From NCBI GenBank assembly GCA_022825925.1, contig JAJDVW010000105.1, positions 1-64,000 on the forward strand: 64,000 nt of DNA, given 5' to 3'. Below, piece by piece: positions 21,908-30,063 of the stretch. The notes under the pieces were generated by a model. It worked only from the letters and a program-made list of their open reading frames with translations, was not told the DNA's origin and searched no databases. The number at the start of each line of letters is the position of its first letter. The first letter of the stretch is position 1. Position numbers and translations under genes: made by a program. The stretch comes from Pseudomonadales bacterium (GTDB lineage Bacteria; Pseudomonadota; Gammaproteobacteria; Pseudomonadales; Azotimanducaceae).

Positions 21908-22739
21908 GGGCGAACGCGAACAGCGTGAGTTCTTCCCGGAACACCAGGCCAAGCCAGCCCCCGGCCGCCAGGAACGGGCCGAACGGCATGGGATCCTGGC
22001 GCCGCATGGTCCGCAACAGGATCGCGACCACCGCCCAGGCGAGTCCCAGGGTCGACGCGATGAGAACCACCGCCGGCAGCGCCTGCCAGCCGAGCCATGC
22101 CCCGATCGCGGCGAGCAGCTTGAAGTCTCCGTGCCCCATGCCTTCCCGACCCGTCACCCACCTGAACGCCCAATAGAGCGTCCAGAGGACCCCATACCCC
22201 AGCGCCGCGCCGGCAATGGCGTCGACCGGGGTCACGTGATCGGACAGGACGCCCGCGACCAGTCCGCCCCACAGCAGCGGCAGGGTGATCTGGTCGGGCA
22301 GCAGGTGCGTGTCCAGGTCGATGAACGCCAGGGCGAGCAGGCTCCAGGTGAACAGCAGCCAGCCAACGGTGATCCATTGCAGCCCCCAGGCCTGAAGCAC
22401 GACCAGGCCCAGGACCGCGGCCAACGCCTCGACGATCGGGTACCTGACGGAGATCCGTCCTCCGCAGTAGCGGCAGCGTCCGCGCAGGGCGATCCAGCTT
22501 GCCAGCGGCACGTTCAGCCACGGGGCGATCGGGTGTTCGCACAGCGGGCACCGCGAACCGGGGCGCACGAGATCGAACCGCGGTCGCGCCGGCACGGCGA
22601 TGTGCAGCAGTTCCCGCGCCTCGTCGCCCCACTGCCGCTCGAGCATCCTGGGGAGCCGGAAGATGACCACGTTGAGAAAGCTCCCGGCGACGAGGAACAG
22701 GACCGTCGCCGGAATCCCGAGGCTCCAACCGTCCGGCAT
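21900..22739 (-). CDS. pilD: Prepilin peptidase/N-methyltransferase PilD
   Basis: Inner-membrane aspartic protease that cleaves the leader of type IV prepilins after Gly and methylates the new N terminus. The 279-aa protein has the N-terminal segment [14 protein letters not shown], the tetracysteine zinc site CPLC...CRYC, the catalytic Asp motif [10 protein letters not shown] and the GxGD-type motif [10 protein letters not shown], with about eight TM helices. ATG 22739 lies 14 bp after the pilC stop. Confidence 0.93.
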   Translation of the reverse strand: MPDGWSLGIPATVLFLVAGSFLNVVIFRLPRMLERQWGDEARELLHIAVPARPRFDLVRPGSRCPLCEHPIAPWLNVPLASWIALRGRCRYCGGRISVRYPIVEALAAVLGLVVLQAWGLQWITVGWLLFTWSLLALAFIDLDTHLLPDQITLPLLWGGLVAGVLSDHVTPVDAIAGAALGYGVLWTLYWAFRWVTGREGMGHGDFKLLAAIGAWLGWQALPAVVLIASTLGLAWAVVAILLRTMRRQDPMPFGPFLAAGGWLGLVFREELTLFAFAHV

Positions 22740-22753
22740 CCCGATCCCCAGGC

Positions 22754-23965
22754 TCAGGGCCCGCCGATGACCGCGCCGAGCTGGAAGATCGGCAGGTACA
22801 TGGCAACGATGAGCCCGCCCACCAGGACGCCGAGCACCGCCATGATCATCGGTTCGACCATGGACGCGATCGTGTCGACCGCGTCGTCGACCTGTTCCTC
22901 GTACCACGCCGCCGAGCGCGCCAGCATGTCGTCCAGCGTTCCCGACTCTTCGCCGACCGCGACCATCCCGACCACGTCGTCCGGAAACACGCCCGTGTCG
23001 CGCATCGCCGCGTGGAGCTGCCGTCCGGTGGCCACTTCCTCCCGAACGCGCTCGACGGCCGCCTCGAACACCCCGTTGCCGGCGGCGCGCGCCACGGACT
23101 CGAGCGCGTCGACCAGGGGTACGCCGGCGCCGAACGTCGTCGACAGCGTCCGCGTACAGCGTGCCACCGAGGACCGCCCGATCAGCCGACCGAACACCGG
23201 CAGCCGCAGCGACGCGCGGTCGAGGAGCGCACGCAACGCCCGCGAGCGGCGACGCACCGCGCGCACCCCCAGGACGGCGGCCAGCCCCCCACCGACCATC
23301 GCCACCCACCGGTCGCGCACGAACTCGGACAACGCGATCACCCCCTGCGTGGACGCGGGCAGTTCGGCGCCGAACCCGGCAAAGATCTGCTCGAACTGCG
23401 GGACCACCTTGACGAGCAGGATACCGGATACGGCGCCGGCCACGCACAGCACCGCCGCCGGGTAGATCAGCGCCTTGCGCACCTTCCTCCTGAGGGTCTC
23501 CGCCTTCTCCTGGTAGGTGGCGATCCGGTCCAGCATGGCCGGCAGCGTGCCCGACCGCTCCCCCGCCTCGACCAGGTTCCGGAACAGGTCGTCGAAATGC
23601 TCCGGGTGGCGTCCGAGCGCCGTGGCGATCGAGTCGCCCGCCGACACGTCCGTGCGCAACGCGCGTACGAGGCGGGCCAGGGCCGGCCTGTCCGTGCCGT
23701 CGGCGACGATCCCGAGCGCCTGGAGCACCGGCACGCCGGCGCGGGTCAACGCAGCCAGTTGCCGCGAGAAAACGGCCACGTCTTCCGTGCGCACACGGCC
23801 GCGCCGTATCCCCCCGCCCTGCCGCCGCACGCTGGTCGCCCGGATGCCCCGTCCGGCCAACGCTCGGCGCACCCGCGCGGCGGACGCCGCCGTCATCTCG
23901 CCCGCGACAGCATGACCGTAGCGGTCCCGGCCCCGCCAGGCGAAGAGCTCCGAACGCGCTGCCAC
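22754..23965 (-). CDS. pilC: Type IV pilus inner-membrane platform protein PilC
   Basis: Platform protein that couples the PilB motor to pilin assembly. The 403-aa protein has two T2SSF domains, each with the pattern of a cytoplasmic helical bundle then TM helices (FSRQLAALTRAGVPVLQAL and RCTRTLSTTFGAGVPLVDAL), and three TM segments. GTG 23965 follows a long purine-rich stretch containing GGAGGAGAGGGG, an unusually strong ribosome binding site. Second gene of a pilB-pilC-pilD-yacG operon. Confidence 0.93.
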   Translation of the reverse strand: MAARSELFAWRGRDRYGHAVAGEMTAASAARVRRALAGRGIRATSVRRQGGGIRRGRVRTEDVAVFSRQLAALTRAGVPVLQALGIVADGTDRPALARLVRALRTDVSAGDSIATALGRHPEHFDDLFRNLVEAGERSGTLPAMLDRIATYQEKAETLRRKVRKALIYPAAVLCVAGAVSGILLVKVVPQFEQIFAGFGAELPASTQGVIALSEFVRDRWVAMVGGGLAAVLGVRAVRRRSRALRALLDRASLRLPVFGRLIGRSSVARCTRTLSTTFGAGVPLVDALESVARAAGNGVFEAAVERVREEVATGRQLHAAMRDTGVFPDDVVGMVAVGEESGTLDDMLARSAAWYEEQVDDAVDTIASMVEPMIMAVLGVLVGGLIVAMYLPIFQLGAVIGGP

Positions 23966-24009
23966 GACCCCTCTCCTCCCCTCCCTTCCCTTCCCTCCCC
24001 CGCTTGCCG

Positions 24010-25707
24010 CTAGCCGGTGATCCGGTCGATCTCGGCCAACGACGTGACTCCCGTCACGACCTTCCTGAGTCCCGACCGCCGCAGGTCCTCGAAGCCCTGG
24101 CGCCGCGCCTCCGCGGCGAGGCGCAGGCTGTCGCCCTCGTCCATGACCACGCGCGCGAGTTCCGCGGTGAGTTCCATCACTTCGTAGATGCCCACGCGTC
24201 CGCGGTACCCTCCGCGGCACTCCCCGCATCCCGCCGCGTCGGCCTCGAACAGCCGCAACCCGCCACTGACATCCGAACGCGGGAACCCCATCCGGACCAG
24301 TGTCTCTTCCGGAACCTCGGTCGGACGGCGACACCGGGCACACAGCCTCCGCGCCAGGCGCTGGGCGATGACGAGGCTGACGGACGTCGCCACGTTGAAC
24401 GCCGCGACACCCATGTTCCGCAGCCGCGTGAGGGTCTCCGCCGCCGAGTTGGTGTGCAGCGTCGAGAGCACCAGGTGACCCGTCTGCGCCGCCTTGACGG
24501 CGACCTCCGCGGTCTCGAGGTCCCGCACCTCGCCGACCATCAGCACGTCCGGATCCTGGCGGAGGAACGCCCGCATGGCGACGGCGAAGTCGAGGCCGAC
24601 GCGATGGTTGACGTGTACCTGGTTGATCCCCTCGAGGTGCATCTCCACGGGATCCTCCACCGTGGCGATGTTGCGCCCGGGTTCGTTCAGGAGCTGGAGT
24701 CCCGCGTACAGCGTGACGGTCTTGCCGCTGCCCGTTGGGCCCGTCACGAGGACCATGCCCTGCGGCCGGCGCAACGCCGCGCGGTAGCGCGCTTCCTGTT
24801 CCGGCTCGAACCCGAGTTCGTCGATGCCGATCCGTGCGCTCGAGGCGTCGAGAATCCGGAGGACGACTTTCTCGCCGAAGAGCGTCGGCAACGTGTTGAC
24901 CCGGAAGTCCGCGGCGCGCGATTCCCCGAGGCGCAGCCGGATGCGCCCGTCCTGGGGCACCCGGCGCTCCGCGATGTCCAGCCCGGCCATCACCTTGAGG
25001 CGCGCCGCCAGCCTTGCCGCGAGGTTCCGCGGCGGCCGGCGCACCTCGCGCAGGATGCCGTCCGTCCGAAACCGCACCCGGCAGCTACGCTCGTAGGGCT
25101 CGAGGTGGACATCGGACGCCCCCGTCCGGACCGCCTCCAGCAGGAGCCCGTGGACGAAGCGGACGACCGGTGCTTCGTCCATGTCCGCGCCCGCGACCGA
25201 CGGCTCGTGGGCCTCCCGCTCCGCCTCCACGGACTCAAGCTCGAGCACCGGGACGTCGGGATCGAGGCCTTCGAGATCCTCGAGCAGGTCCGGGGGCCCG
25301 CGGTCGCGCAACCGGTCGATGGCCGCGGCCAGCGCCTCCGCCTCCACCAGCACCGGCTCGACGTCGAGGCCGGTCTGGAACTTGATCTCGTCGAGCGCCC
25401 GCACGTCGCCCGGGTCGGCCATGGCGACGTGCAGCCGACGTCCGCGGCGTACCAGGGGCAGCACCCCATGCTTGCCGGCGAGGGCCTGGTCGACGGCCGC
25501 CGACGCGCTCGCCGCCAGGTCGAACGCGCCCAGGTCGAGCACCGGGACACCGAAATCCCGGGCCTTGGCGAGCGTCTCGCTCGCGGTCGCGTTCCGAACG
25601 CTCATCCGGATTGGTGTCCGCGCCAGCAGTTCCCCGAGGATTCTAGGGAGACGCGGCGGCGCGGTGGATGGCCACCGTCCGCAAACCGCGTGCGACATCG
25701 CCGGCAA
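24010..25707 (-). CDS. pilB: Type IV pilus assembly ATPase PilB
   Basis: Hexameric extension ATPase for pilus polymerisation. The 565-aa protein has a MshEN-like N domain (FGVPVLDLGAFD onward), Walker A GPTGSGKT, an Asp box around DVHLEP, VMVGEVRD (Walker B), a His box STLHTNSA, and a zinc tetracysteine motif (CARC...CGEC). The first N domain is much shorter than in Pseudomonas or Xanthomonas PilB, with only about 50 residues before FGVPVLD. The start is therefore uncertain: ATG 25707 is the longest option and ATG 25605 an alternative, neither with a good ribosome site. Confidence 0.88.
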   Translation of the reverse strand: MPAMSHAVCGRWPSTAPPRLPRILGELLARTPIRMSVRNATASETLAKARDFGVPVLDLGAFDLAASASAAVDQALAGKHGVLPLVRRGRRLHVAMADPGDVRALDEIKFQTGLDVEPVLVEAEALAAAIDRLRDRGPPDLLEDLEGLDPDVPVLELESVEAEREAHEPSVAGADMDEAPVVRFVHGLLLEAVRTGASDVHLEPYERSCRVRFRTDGILREVRRPPRNLAARLAARLKVMAGLDIAERRVPQDGRIRLRLGESRAADFRVNTLPTLFGEKVVLRILDASSARIGIDELGFEPEQEARYRAALRRPQGMVLVTGPTGSGKTVTLYAGLQLLNEPGRNIATVEDPVEMHLEGINQVHVNHRVGLDFAVAMRAFLRQDPDVLMVGEVRDLETAEVAVKAAQTGHLVLSTLHTNSAAETLTRLRNMGVAAFNVATSVSLVIAQRLARRLCARCRRPTEVPEETLVRMGFPRSDVSGGLRLFEADAAGCGECRGGYRGRVGIYEVMELTAELARVVMDEGDSLRLAAEARRQGFEDLRRSGLRKVVTGVTSLAEIDRITG

Positions 25708-25854
25708 AGCGCCGGCAGCGCGGCAATTCGCCTACATCCTTCGCAGACCCGACGCACGCCGATCGGGATCGATTACGCACGCCTTCCCGCCGAACGCCGA
25801 TTACCATGGTCAACCAGGATCGCCGACACCGCAGCACCTCCAGGAGCCCGTCCC

Positions 25855-26316
25855 ATGCCACGCCCGTCCGGATTCACGCTGATCGAACTGATGATCGTCG
25901 TCGCCATCGCCGGCATCCTCGCGGCGATCGCGCTGCCCCTCTACCGGGACTACGTGCAGAACGCCAACATGGCGAAGGTGAACACGCATTACGAGGCCGC
26001 GGGGACTTTCGTGGAAGCCGAGTTCCGCAAGATCCAGGCGGAGCTGGCCATGAACGTGCGCACGCCCGAAGCACAGGACGAACTCCTGTCGGTCGCCTTC
26101 TGGATCGAGCGCCTGGCCGGCAGCGGCGGCACGGCGCCGGGCGGCGGCCCGCCGTACATCGAAGGGCTGACCGGAGACGCCGGCCAGGGCCAGGTCGGCG
26201 TTTCGGAAGCCGGGACCATCGCGGGCGACGGCGACTACGCCATCACGTTGACACGCCCCGCCTACGGCGACTTCCCAGCCGGCGTGCAGCGCGTGATCCG
26301 ATGGGCGGACCTCTGA
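25855..26316 (+). CDS. Type IV major pilin-like protein PilA
   Basis: Prepilin with a very short leader cleaved after Gly in SG|FTLIELMIVVAIAG, with the essential Glu at +5 and the typical hydrophobic alpha-1 helix ending LYRDYVQNA. The 153-aa protein lacks the paired C-terminal cysteines seen in many pilins. ATG 25855 is preceded by AGGAG at 8 bp. Divergent from pilB and overlapping a second pilin gene by 16 bp, so the two are probably cotranscribed. Whether it is the major pilin cannot be told from sequence. Confidence 0.88.
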   Translation: MPRPSGFTLIELMIVVAIAGILAAIALPLYRDYVQNANMAKVNTHYEAAGTFVEAEFRKIQAELAMNVRTPEAQDELLSVAFWIERLAGSGGTAPGGGPPYIEGLTGDAGQGQVGVSEAGTIAGDGDYAITLTRPAYGDFPAGVQRVIRWADL

Positions 26317-26696
26317 GCACCGTGCGCGCCGGCGCGGGCGTCACGCTCGTCGAACTGATGATCGCGATCGCGATCCTCGCGACGGTCGCCGCGATCGCGC
26401 TGCCCGCCTACCGCGACTACGTCGAGACCGCCGCGGTCGGCGTCCTGGCTTCGCAGATCGCCACGCTGGAGCCCTTCCAGCAGGACACCCGGCTGCGCAC
26501 CGGGTCCTACGGGACCGGCACATGGAACGCGCGCACCGGCGACACATCGCTCACCGACGCCACCGGGTGGGCGCCCCGGAACCCCGACGGCGCGAGCTAC
26601 GTCGTCCTGGCCGACGCGGCCGGCTACCGCGTCACCGCGACCGACCCGGAAGGCCGCGCGGTGTGCCGGATCATGCCCGCGGGGCGGCCATGCTGA
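26301..26696 (+). CDS. Second type IV pilin-like protein
   Basis: A 131-aa pilin-like protein with cleavage expected at AGAG|VTLVELMIAIAI, so the mature protein would begin with Val instead of Phe. Glu5 is present. The C-terminal part has two cysteines (near VCRIM and the final residue) that could form the D-loop disulfide. It resembles PilE/ComP-like pilins in plan. ATG 26301 overlaps the first pilin gene; GTG 26322 is an alternative in-frame start that would give a shorter leader. Confidence 0.8.
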   Translation: MGGPLSTVRAGAGVTLVELMIAIAILATVAAIALPAYRDYVETAAVGVLASQIATLEPFQQDTRLRTGSYGTGTWNARTGDTSLTDATGWAPRNPDGASYVVLADAAGYRVTATDPEGRAVCRIMPAGRPC

Positions 26697-26730
26697 CGGC
26701 GGCGCACCTCTGACCGCGATCGCGGGGCCG

Positions 26731-26759
26731 TTCCCCCCTCCGCACCGACGCGCTATGCT
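26731..26759 (+). promoter_or_regulatory. Possible promoter of tRNA-Thr
   Basis: TATGCT at 26754-26759 is a plausible -10 about 29 bases before the mature tRNA. TTCCCC at 26731-26736 with 17-bp spacing would be a weak -35. Confidence 0.3.
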
Positions 26760-26787
26760 TCGCCACCGCCCGCAAACGCGCGGCCGC

Positions 26788-26863
26788 GCCGGAATAGCTC
26801 AGTTGGCAGAGCACCGCATTCGTAATGCGGTTGTCCGGAGTTCGAGTCTCCGTTCCGGCACCA
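26788..26863 (+). tRNA. tRNA-Thr (anticodon CGT)
   Basis: A 76-nt cloverleaf: acceptor strand GCCGGAA pairs with TTCCGGC, D arm AGCTCAGTTGGCAGAGC, anticodon stem CCGCA/TGCGG with loop TTCGTAA (anticodon CGT, reading ACG), T loop GTTCGAGTC, and an encoded CCA end. It borders the lower-GC islet to its right, a common integration position. Confidence 0.97.
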
Positions 26864-26943
26864 AGTGCCCTTGCCCGAACATTCCTAGGGGGTGGCAGCA
26901 GGGTTTCCTCGTCCAAACGCCCGCCGTTACCATCGGCCACCCC

Positions 26944-26970
26944 TTGACAAACCGTGGGTCGGGGTCTAAT
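26944..26970 (+). promoter_or_regulatory. Promoter of the islet gene pair
   Basis: TTGACA at 26944-26949 and TCTAAT at 26965-26970 with a 15-bp spacer (or TAATTG at 17 bp) lie 54-80 bp upstream of the ATG at 27024. This argues against an in-frame start at 26970, which would coincide with the -10. Confidence 0.5.
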
Positions 26971-27023
26971 TGCGGTCCTTAAGTGGCACTTTCAGCGTTG
27001 ACAATGCGCCGGAGTCTTCGAGC

Positions 27024-27587
27024 ATGACGTACAGGGTTACGGACCGTACTCGGGCCGAGATTTGGCATGAGTATCGCGAGTCCATGCGCGGGGCGGCCTA
27101 TTACCAGGCATTGCACCGGCGCTTCACGCAACGGCACCAAACTACGACCTGGCTTCTGATCGCCTTAGGATCAGGGTCCGTGGTCACAGCCACCAGCGCG
27201 ATTATCGGCGCGCAAGAGTTTGGAGTTTGGGCAGTGGTGCAGGGTGTCCTGGGCCTCTCGCTTGCGGGGGTCAGCGTGACGGTCATCGTCGGCAATTACG
27301 CACTAAAGGCGGCGGTCGCGCTAACCATTGCCCGCGAGTGCGAAGACGCTTCCGTAGTGTGGTCGAATCTGTTCGCGGCGATTGACACCGAATCCATGGA
27401 AGAACAGGAGGTGCGAGAGGCTCGCGAGCGGCTTTCGCGTCAACTCACGGTGGCAACGTACCGGTCAGGAGACGTCGGCATCGTTGATGATGCCAAGCTC
27501 AACGAAAAGGCGACGGACATCGCCAACAGTCAGTTGCAGGGAATCTACAGTGACGGACCGGACAATCAAGCCGCCGCCGCCGCCTGA
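27024..27587 (+). CDS. Two-TM membrane protein with SLATT-like plan, function unknown
   Basis: A 187-aa protein not confidently assigned to a family. It has an amphipathic N-terminal helix (IWHEYRESMRGAAYYQALHR), two closely spaced TM helices (about residues 42-60 and 68-88) and a long soluble helical C-terminal part with many Glu/Arg (MEEQEVREARERL). This is the layout of SLATT-domain pore-forming effectors from nucleotide-signalling defence systems, but no SMODS or SLOG partner is visible. GGAG lies 9 bp upstream of ATG 27024. GC content and codon use are visibly lower than in flanking genes. Its 3' end overlaps a proline-rich microprotein by 38 bp. Confidence 0.6.
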   Translation: MTYRVTDRTRAEIWHEYRESMRGAAYYQALHRRFTQRHQTTTWLLIALGSGSVVTATSAIIGAQEFGVWAVVQGVLGLSLAGVSVTVIVGNYALKAAVALTIARECEDASVVWSNLFAAIDTESMEEQEVREARERLSRQLTVATYRSGDVGIVDDAKLNEKATDIANSQLQGIYSDGPDNQAAAAA

Positions 27588-27705
27588 TCGGCCAGCACCC
27601 CCGCCTCCGACACGGCCGCAGCGGCCGCGAACGCCGCCACAAGATCGACCGGCGCCGAACCGCCTGCCTCAGCAAGATGCACCTCCGCCGCGGCGTACGC
27701 GTTGA
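27550..27705 (+). CDS. Proline-rich microprotein (51 aa) overlapping the 2-TM gene
   Basis: GTG 27550 is preceded by AGGGA at about 8 bp, inside the end of the upstream gene. The product is about 40% proline with Arg/Gln, starting MTDRTIKPPPPPDRP, with no TM or globular domain. It overlaps the two-TM gene by 38 bp in another frame, so translation is probably coupled. Proline-rich tails of this kind can bind SH3-like or EVH1-like surfaces, but the role is unknown. The placed ribosome site and clean stop make it more than a chance frame; confidence remains moderate because it is short. Confidence 0.5.
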   Translation: MTDRTIKPPPPPDRPAPPPPTRPQRPRTPPQDRPAPNRLPQQDAPPPRRTR

Positions 27706-27884
27706 CGTTTGGCGAGTTGCCACTTCGGGTCGTCGCGTCGGTTTCCGCGCATCCTTGTGCACCACGACGCGCAACGACCCGCGCAGGGAGCGAACAGCCT
27801 AGCCAGCCAGCTAGGCGGGCACTCGGGCATCCCGCCATGGATCGCGAGCAGCTGGGCGATGATCGGTCGCCGGTGGGCGGGCAT
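27669..27884 (-). CDS. Candidate small ORF, 71 aa, unknown
   Basis: ATG 27884 follows GAGGGG at 9 bp, a good ribosome site. The product is basic, Trp- and Cys-containing (PPSWLARLFAPC, DDPKWQLAKRQRVRR), with no family I recognise. It converges on the proline-rich gene and overlaps its last 37 bp. It could be a remnant of an integrated element or a chance frame. Confidence 0.25.
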   Translation of the reverse strand: MPAHRRPIIAQLLAIHGGMPECPPSWLARLFAPCAGRCASWCTRMRGNRRDDPKWQLAKRQRVRRGGGASC

Positions 27885-28566
27885 GAGTTGACGCCCCTCA
27901 GTGGTCGCCCGGTGGAGTAGGACGGTCCTCGCAGCGTTGCGAGGGCCACCTCACAGCGTCCTGCCGCCCCTGTGTTGCTCGGCGGCGTGGCCGGCGACCT
28001 CGGTGTCGGTCGGGTACGCCACAAGGCCTATGACGATCAGTTTCGGCCATCCCAACCACATGCACGCCGGGCGCGCGACTCCCCGGACGCCAGAACTCGA
28101 GGGAAAGGCCCAGATTCGCCGCTTACGTGGCGCTCGTTCAAGCCGGGGACGATGGACGTCCGGGGAACAAGGAACCGTCCCTCGTCACTGACGGCAGGAT
28201 GCCATCCCAACTCCGGCGGCGGGCGGGTAGTACCAAGAGATTCGGAACGCGAACGGAGCGGCCCGCCAACGGCGTCCCGCCCGAAGCCGAGCTGCTCGGC
28301 GTTTCCGCGCAACCCGTAGCGTCAGCGTGTGGTGAGCCGAAAGCGTCAAGCCGAGCCACGGTGAATCAGCGGGCCGTACTCAACCGGTCCGTTTCGCTCC
28401 CGCGCGATGCAACGCCCTGGGTGAGCTCACGCGTCAAGCCATAGGCCATCCGACCATCCGACCGCACGTTGGGTGAGACGTCAGATAAGAGGTCGGTCTG
28501 GCGACTGAAAGCCAGTGGTGGCGGGGTTTCAGAGGGAGGCCTGCTTTCCGGCACCCTCCAGAGTTC
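27885..28566. other. Islet interior without a supported gene
   Basis: About 680 bp between the small ORF and the end of nadC. Short frames exist on both strands but none has a ribosome site, a recognisable motif or GC-rich codon-position bias like that of the neighbouring genes. Base composition is lower in GC than the surroundings. It looks like decayed mobile or accessory DNA. A 10-bp copy of the tRNA-Thr 3' end lies at its right edge. Confidence 0.5.
28546..28555. repeat. 10-bp direct repeat of the tRNA-Thr 3' end (possible att remnant)
   Basis: TTCCGGCACC here is identical to 26853-26862 in the tRNA-Thr acceptor/CCA end. The two copies enclose 1.68 kb of lower-GC DNA and the right copy lies 11 bp before the nadC stop. 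This is the pattern left by tRNA-targeting integrases, but 10 bp is short and no integrase remains. Confidence 0.4.
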
Positions 28567-29412
28567 CTATTCGAACCGCATCGACAGGTCGAGCGGCGTG
28601 ACGTGCTTCGTGATCCAGCCGACCGAGATGTAGTCGACCCCGGTCCGGGCCACCGCCGCAAGATCGTCCACGCCAAGGCCTCCAGAGGCTTCCAGGCGCG
28701 TGCCCGTGTCGTTCGCGCGCACGGCCGCCGCCATCTGCGCCACGGTGAAGTTGTCCAGCATCACGATGTCCGGGCCCGCCGCGAGCGCCTCCTCCAGTCC
28801 GGCCAGGTCCTCGACCTCCACCTCGAGCGGCAGGTCCGGGCGGGCGGCGCGGGCCGCGAGAATCGCGGCGCGAATGCCGCCCGCCGCGAGGATGTGGTTC
28901 TCCTTGACGAGGAAGGCGTCGAAGAGTCCCATGCGGTGGTTGTCCGCTCCGCCCACGGCGACGGCGTACTTCTGCGCCGCGCGCAGGCCGGGGACGGTCT
29001 TGCGCGTGTCGAGGATCCGGGTCCCGGTGCCCGCCACCGCCCGGGCGCACGCGCGGGCGGCTGTCGCCGTGCCGGAGAGGAGCTGCACGAAGTTGAGCAG
29101 CGTCCGCTCCAGGGTGAGCAGGCTCCTCGCCGGCCCCGCGAGCGTGAAGAGCGTGCTGTCTTCCGCGATCTCCGCCCCGTCCGCGAGACGCCAGTCGATG
29201 CGGATGTCCGCATCCGTCTGCGCGCAGGCCTCGCGCACCCACGGCGCCCCGCAGAAGACGCCGGGCGAACGCGAGATCACCGTTGCCCGCGCGATCCGGT
29301 CGCCAGGGATCAGCGCGGCGGTCACGTCGCCGTCGCCCACATCCTCCGCGAGCGCTGCGCGGACGTGGCGCCGCACCGCCGCGTCCGGCGGCGGCGTCAC
29401 GCAGTCATGCAT
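28567..29412 (-). CDS. nadC: Nicotinate-nucleotide pyrophosphorylase (carboxylating)
   Basis: Converts quinolinate and PRPP to nicotinate mononucleotide in NAD synthesis. The 281-aa protein carries DVGDGDVT near the N terminus, the substrate-binding run DTRKTVPGLR, GGADNHRMGL, LVKENHI and the C-terminal EASGG and ISVG motifs. Divergent from ampD with only 26 bp between starts, the same pairing as in E. coli. Confidence 0.96.
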   Translation of the reverse strand: MHDCVTPPPDAAVRRHVRAALAEDVGDGDVTAALIPGDRIARATVISRSPGVFCGAPWVREACAQTDADIRIDWRLADGAEIAEDSTLFTLAGPARSLLTLERTLLNFVQLLSGTATAARACARAVAGTGTRILDTRKTVPGLRAAQKYAVAVGGADNHRMGLFDAFLVKENHILAAGGIRAAILAARAARPDLPLEVEVEDLAGLEEALAAGPDIVMLDNFTVAQMAAAVRANDTGTRLEASGGLGVDDLAAVARTGVDYISVGWITKHVTPLDLSMRFE

Positions 29413-29438
29413 GGCGGGGCGTCGCTTATCATCGTCGC

Positions 29439-30023
29439 GTGATTGTAAGCCCCGACCACTGGCTCACGTCCGCGCGGCGCGTCCCGTCTCCGAACGATAA
29501 CGCCCGGCCCGACCCTCGCGATATCTCGCTGGTCGTCCTCCACGGCATCTCCCTGCCTCCCGGGGAGTTCGGTCGCGGCCTCGTCGAGGACCTGTTCCGC
29601 AACCGGCTCGACTGCACGGCGGATCCCCGGCTCGCGGACCTCGACGGCGTGCGCGTATCCGCCCATCTCTTCATCGACCGGGAAGGGGCGACCACCCAGT
29701 TCGTGCCCTTCGACCGGCGCGCCTGGCACGCGGGCGCGTCGTGCTGGGGCGGCCGCAGGGACTGCAACGACTTCGCCATCGGCATCGAGCTCGAAGGGAC
29801 GGACGATGTCGCCTACGCGGAAATCCAGTACGACGTCCTCGAGCAGGCCCTCGACGCCCTCGCCCGCCGCTATCCGCGCCTCGACCCCGCGGCCATCGTC
29901 GGGCACAACGAGATCGCCCCGGGGCGCAAGACGGATCCCGGCCCCGCCTTCGACTGGCACCGCGTGATCCGTGCCGCGGCAGGGCCGGTCGCGCCCGGGC
30001 CGGACGCGAGCGAAGGCTTATAA
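29439..30023 (+). CDS. ampD: 1,6-anhydro-N-acetylmuramyl-L-alanine amidase AmpD
   Basis: Cytoplasmic zinc amidase that removes the peptide from anhydro-muropeptides during wall recycling and thereby controls AmpR-type beta-lactamase induction. The 194-aa protein has LHGISLPPGEFG, RVSAHLFIDR, the FDRRAWHAG zinc/catalytic region, ELEGTD, and VGHNEIAPGRKTDPGPAFDW at the C terminus. GTG 29439 chosen because upstream codons are antisense to nadC. An AmpG-like permease, which would import its substrate, lies at 38128-39729. No ampC/ampR is seen in the window. Confidence 0.93.
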   Translation: MIVSPDHWLTSARRVPSPNDNARPDPRDISLVVLHGISLPPGEFGRGLVEDLFRNRLDCTADPRLADLDGVRVSAHLFIDREGATTQFVPFDRRAWHAGASCWGGRRDCNDFAIGIELEGTDDVAYAEIQYDVLEQALDALARRYPRLDPAAIVGHNEIAPGRKTDPGPAFDWHRVIRAAAGPVAPGPDASEGL

Positions 30024-30024
30024 T
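30019..30024 (+). promoter_or_regulatory. Consensus -10 upstream of aceE
   Basis: A perfect TATAAT at 30019-30024 overlaps the ampD stop codon and lies 40 bp before the aceE ATG. No -35 match is visible at the expected place, so an activator may be needed. Confidence 0.5.
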
Positions 30025-30063
30025 CGGTTCCCGACCCATCGGCCGCGGCCGCTACGGAGGACG

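Noticed and set aside
25690..25740. GGCAAAGC-containing segment near pilA as a c-di-GMP (GEMM) riboswitch
   Set aside because: Apart from the short GCAAAGC match, neither the P1/P2 helices nor the tetraloop-receptor sequence of GEMM can be built.
28366..28554. 62-codon minus-strand frame at the right end of the islet
   Set aside because: No ribosome site, biased only by local composition, no recognisable motif.
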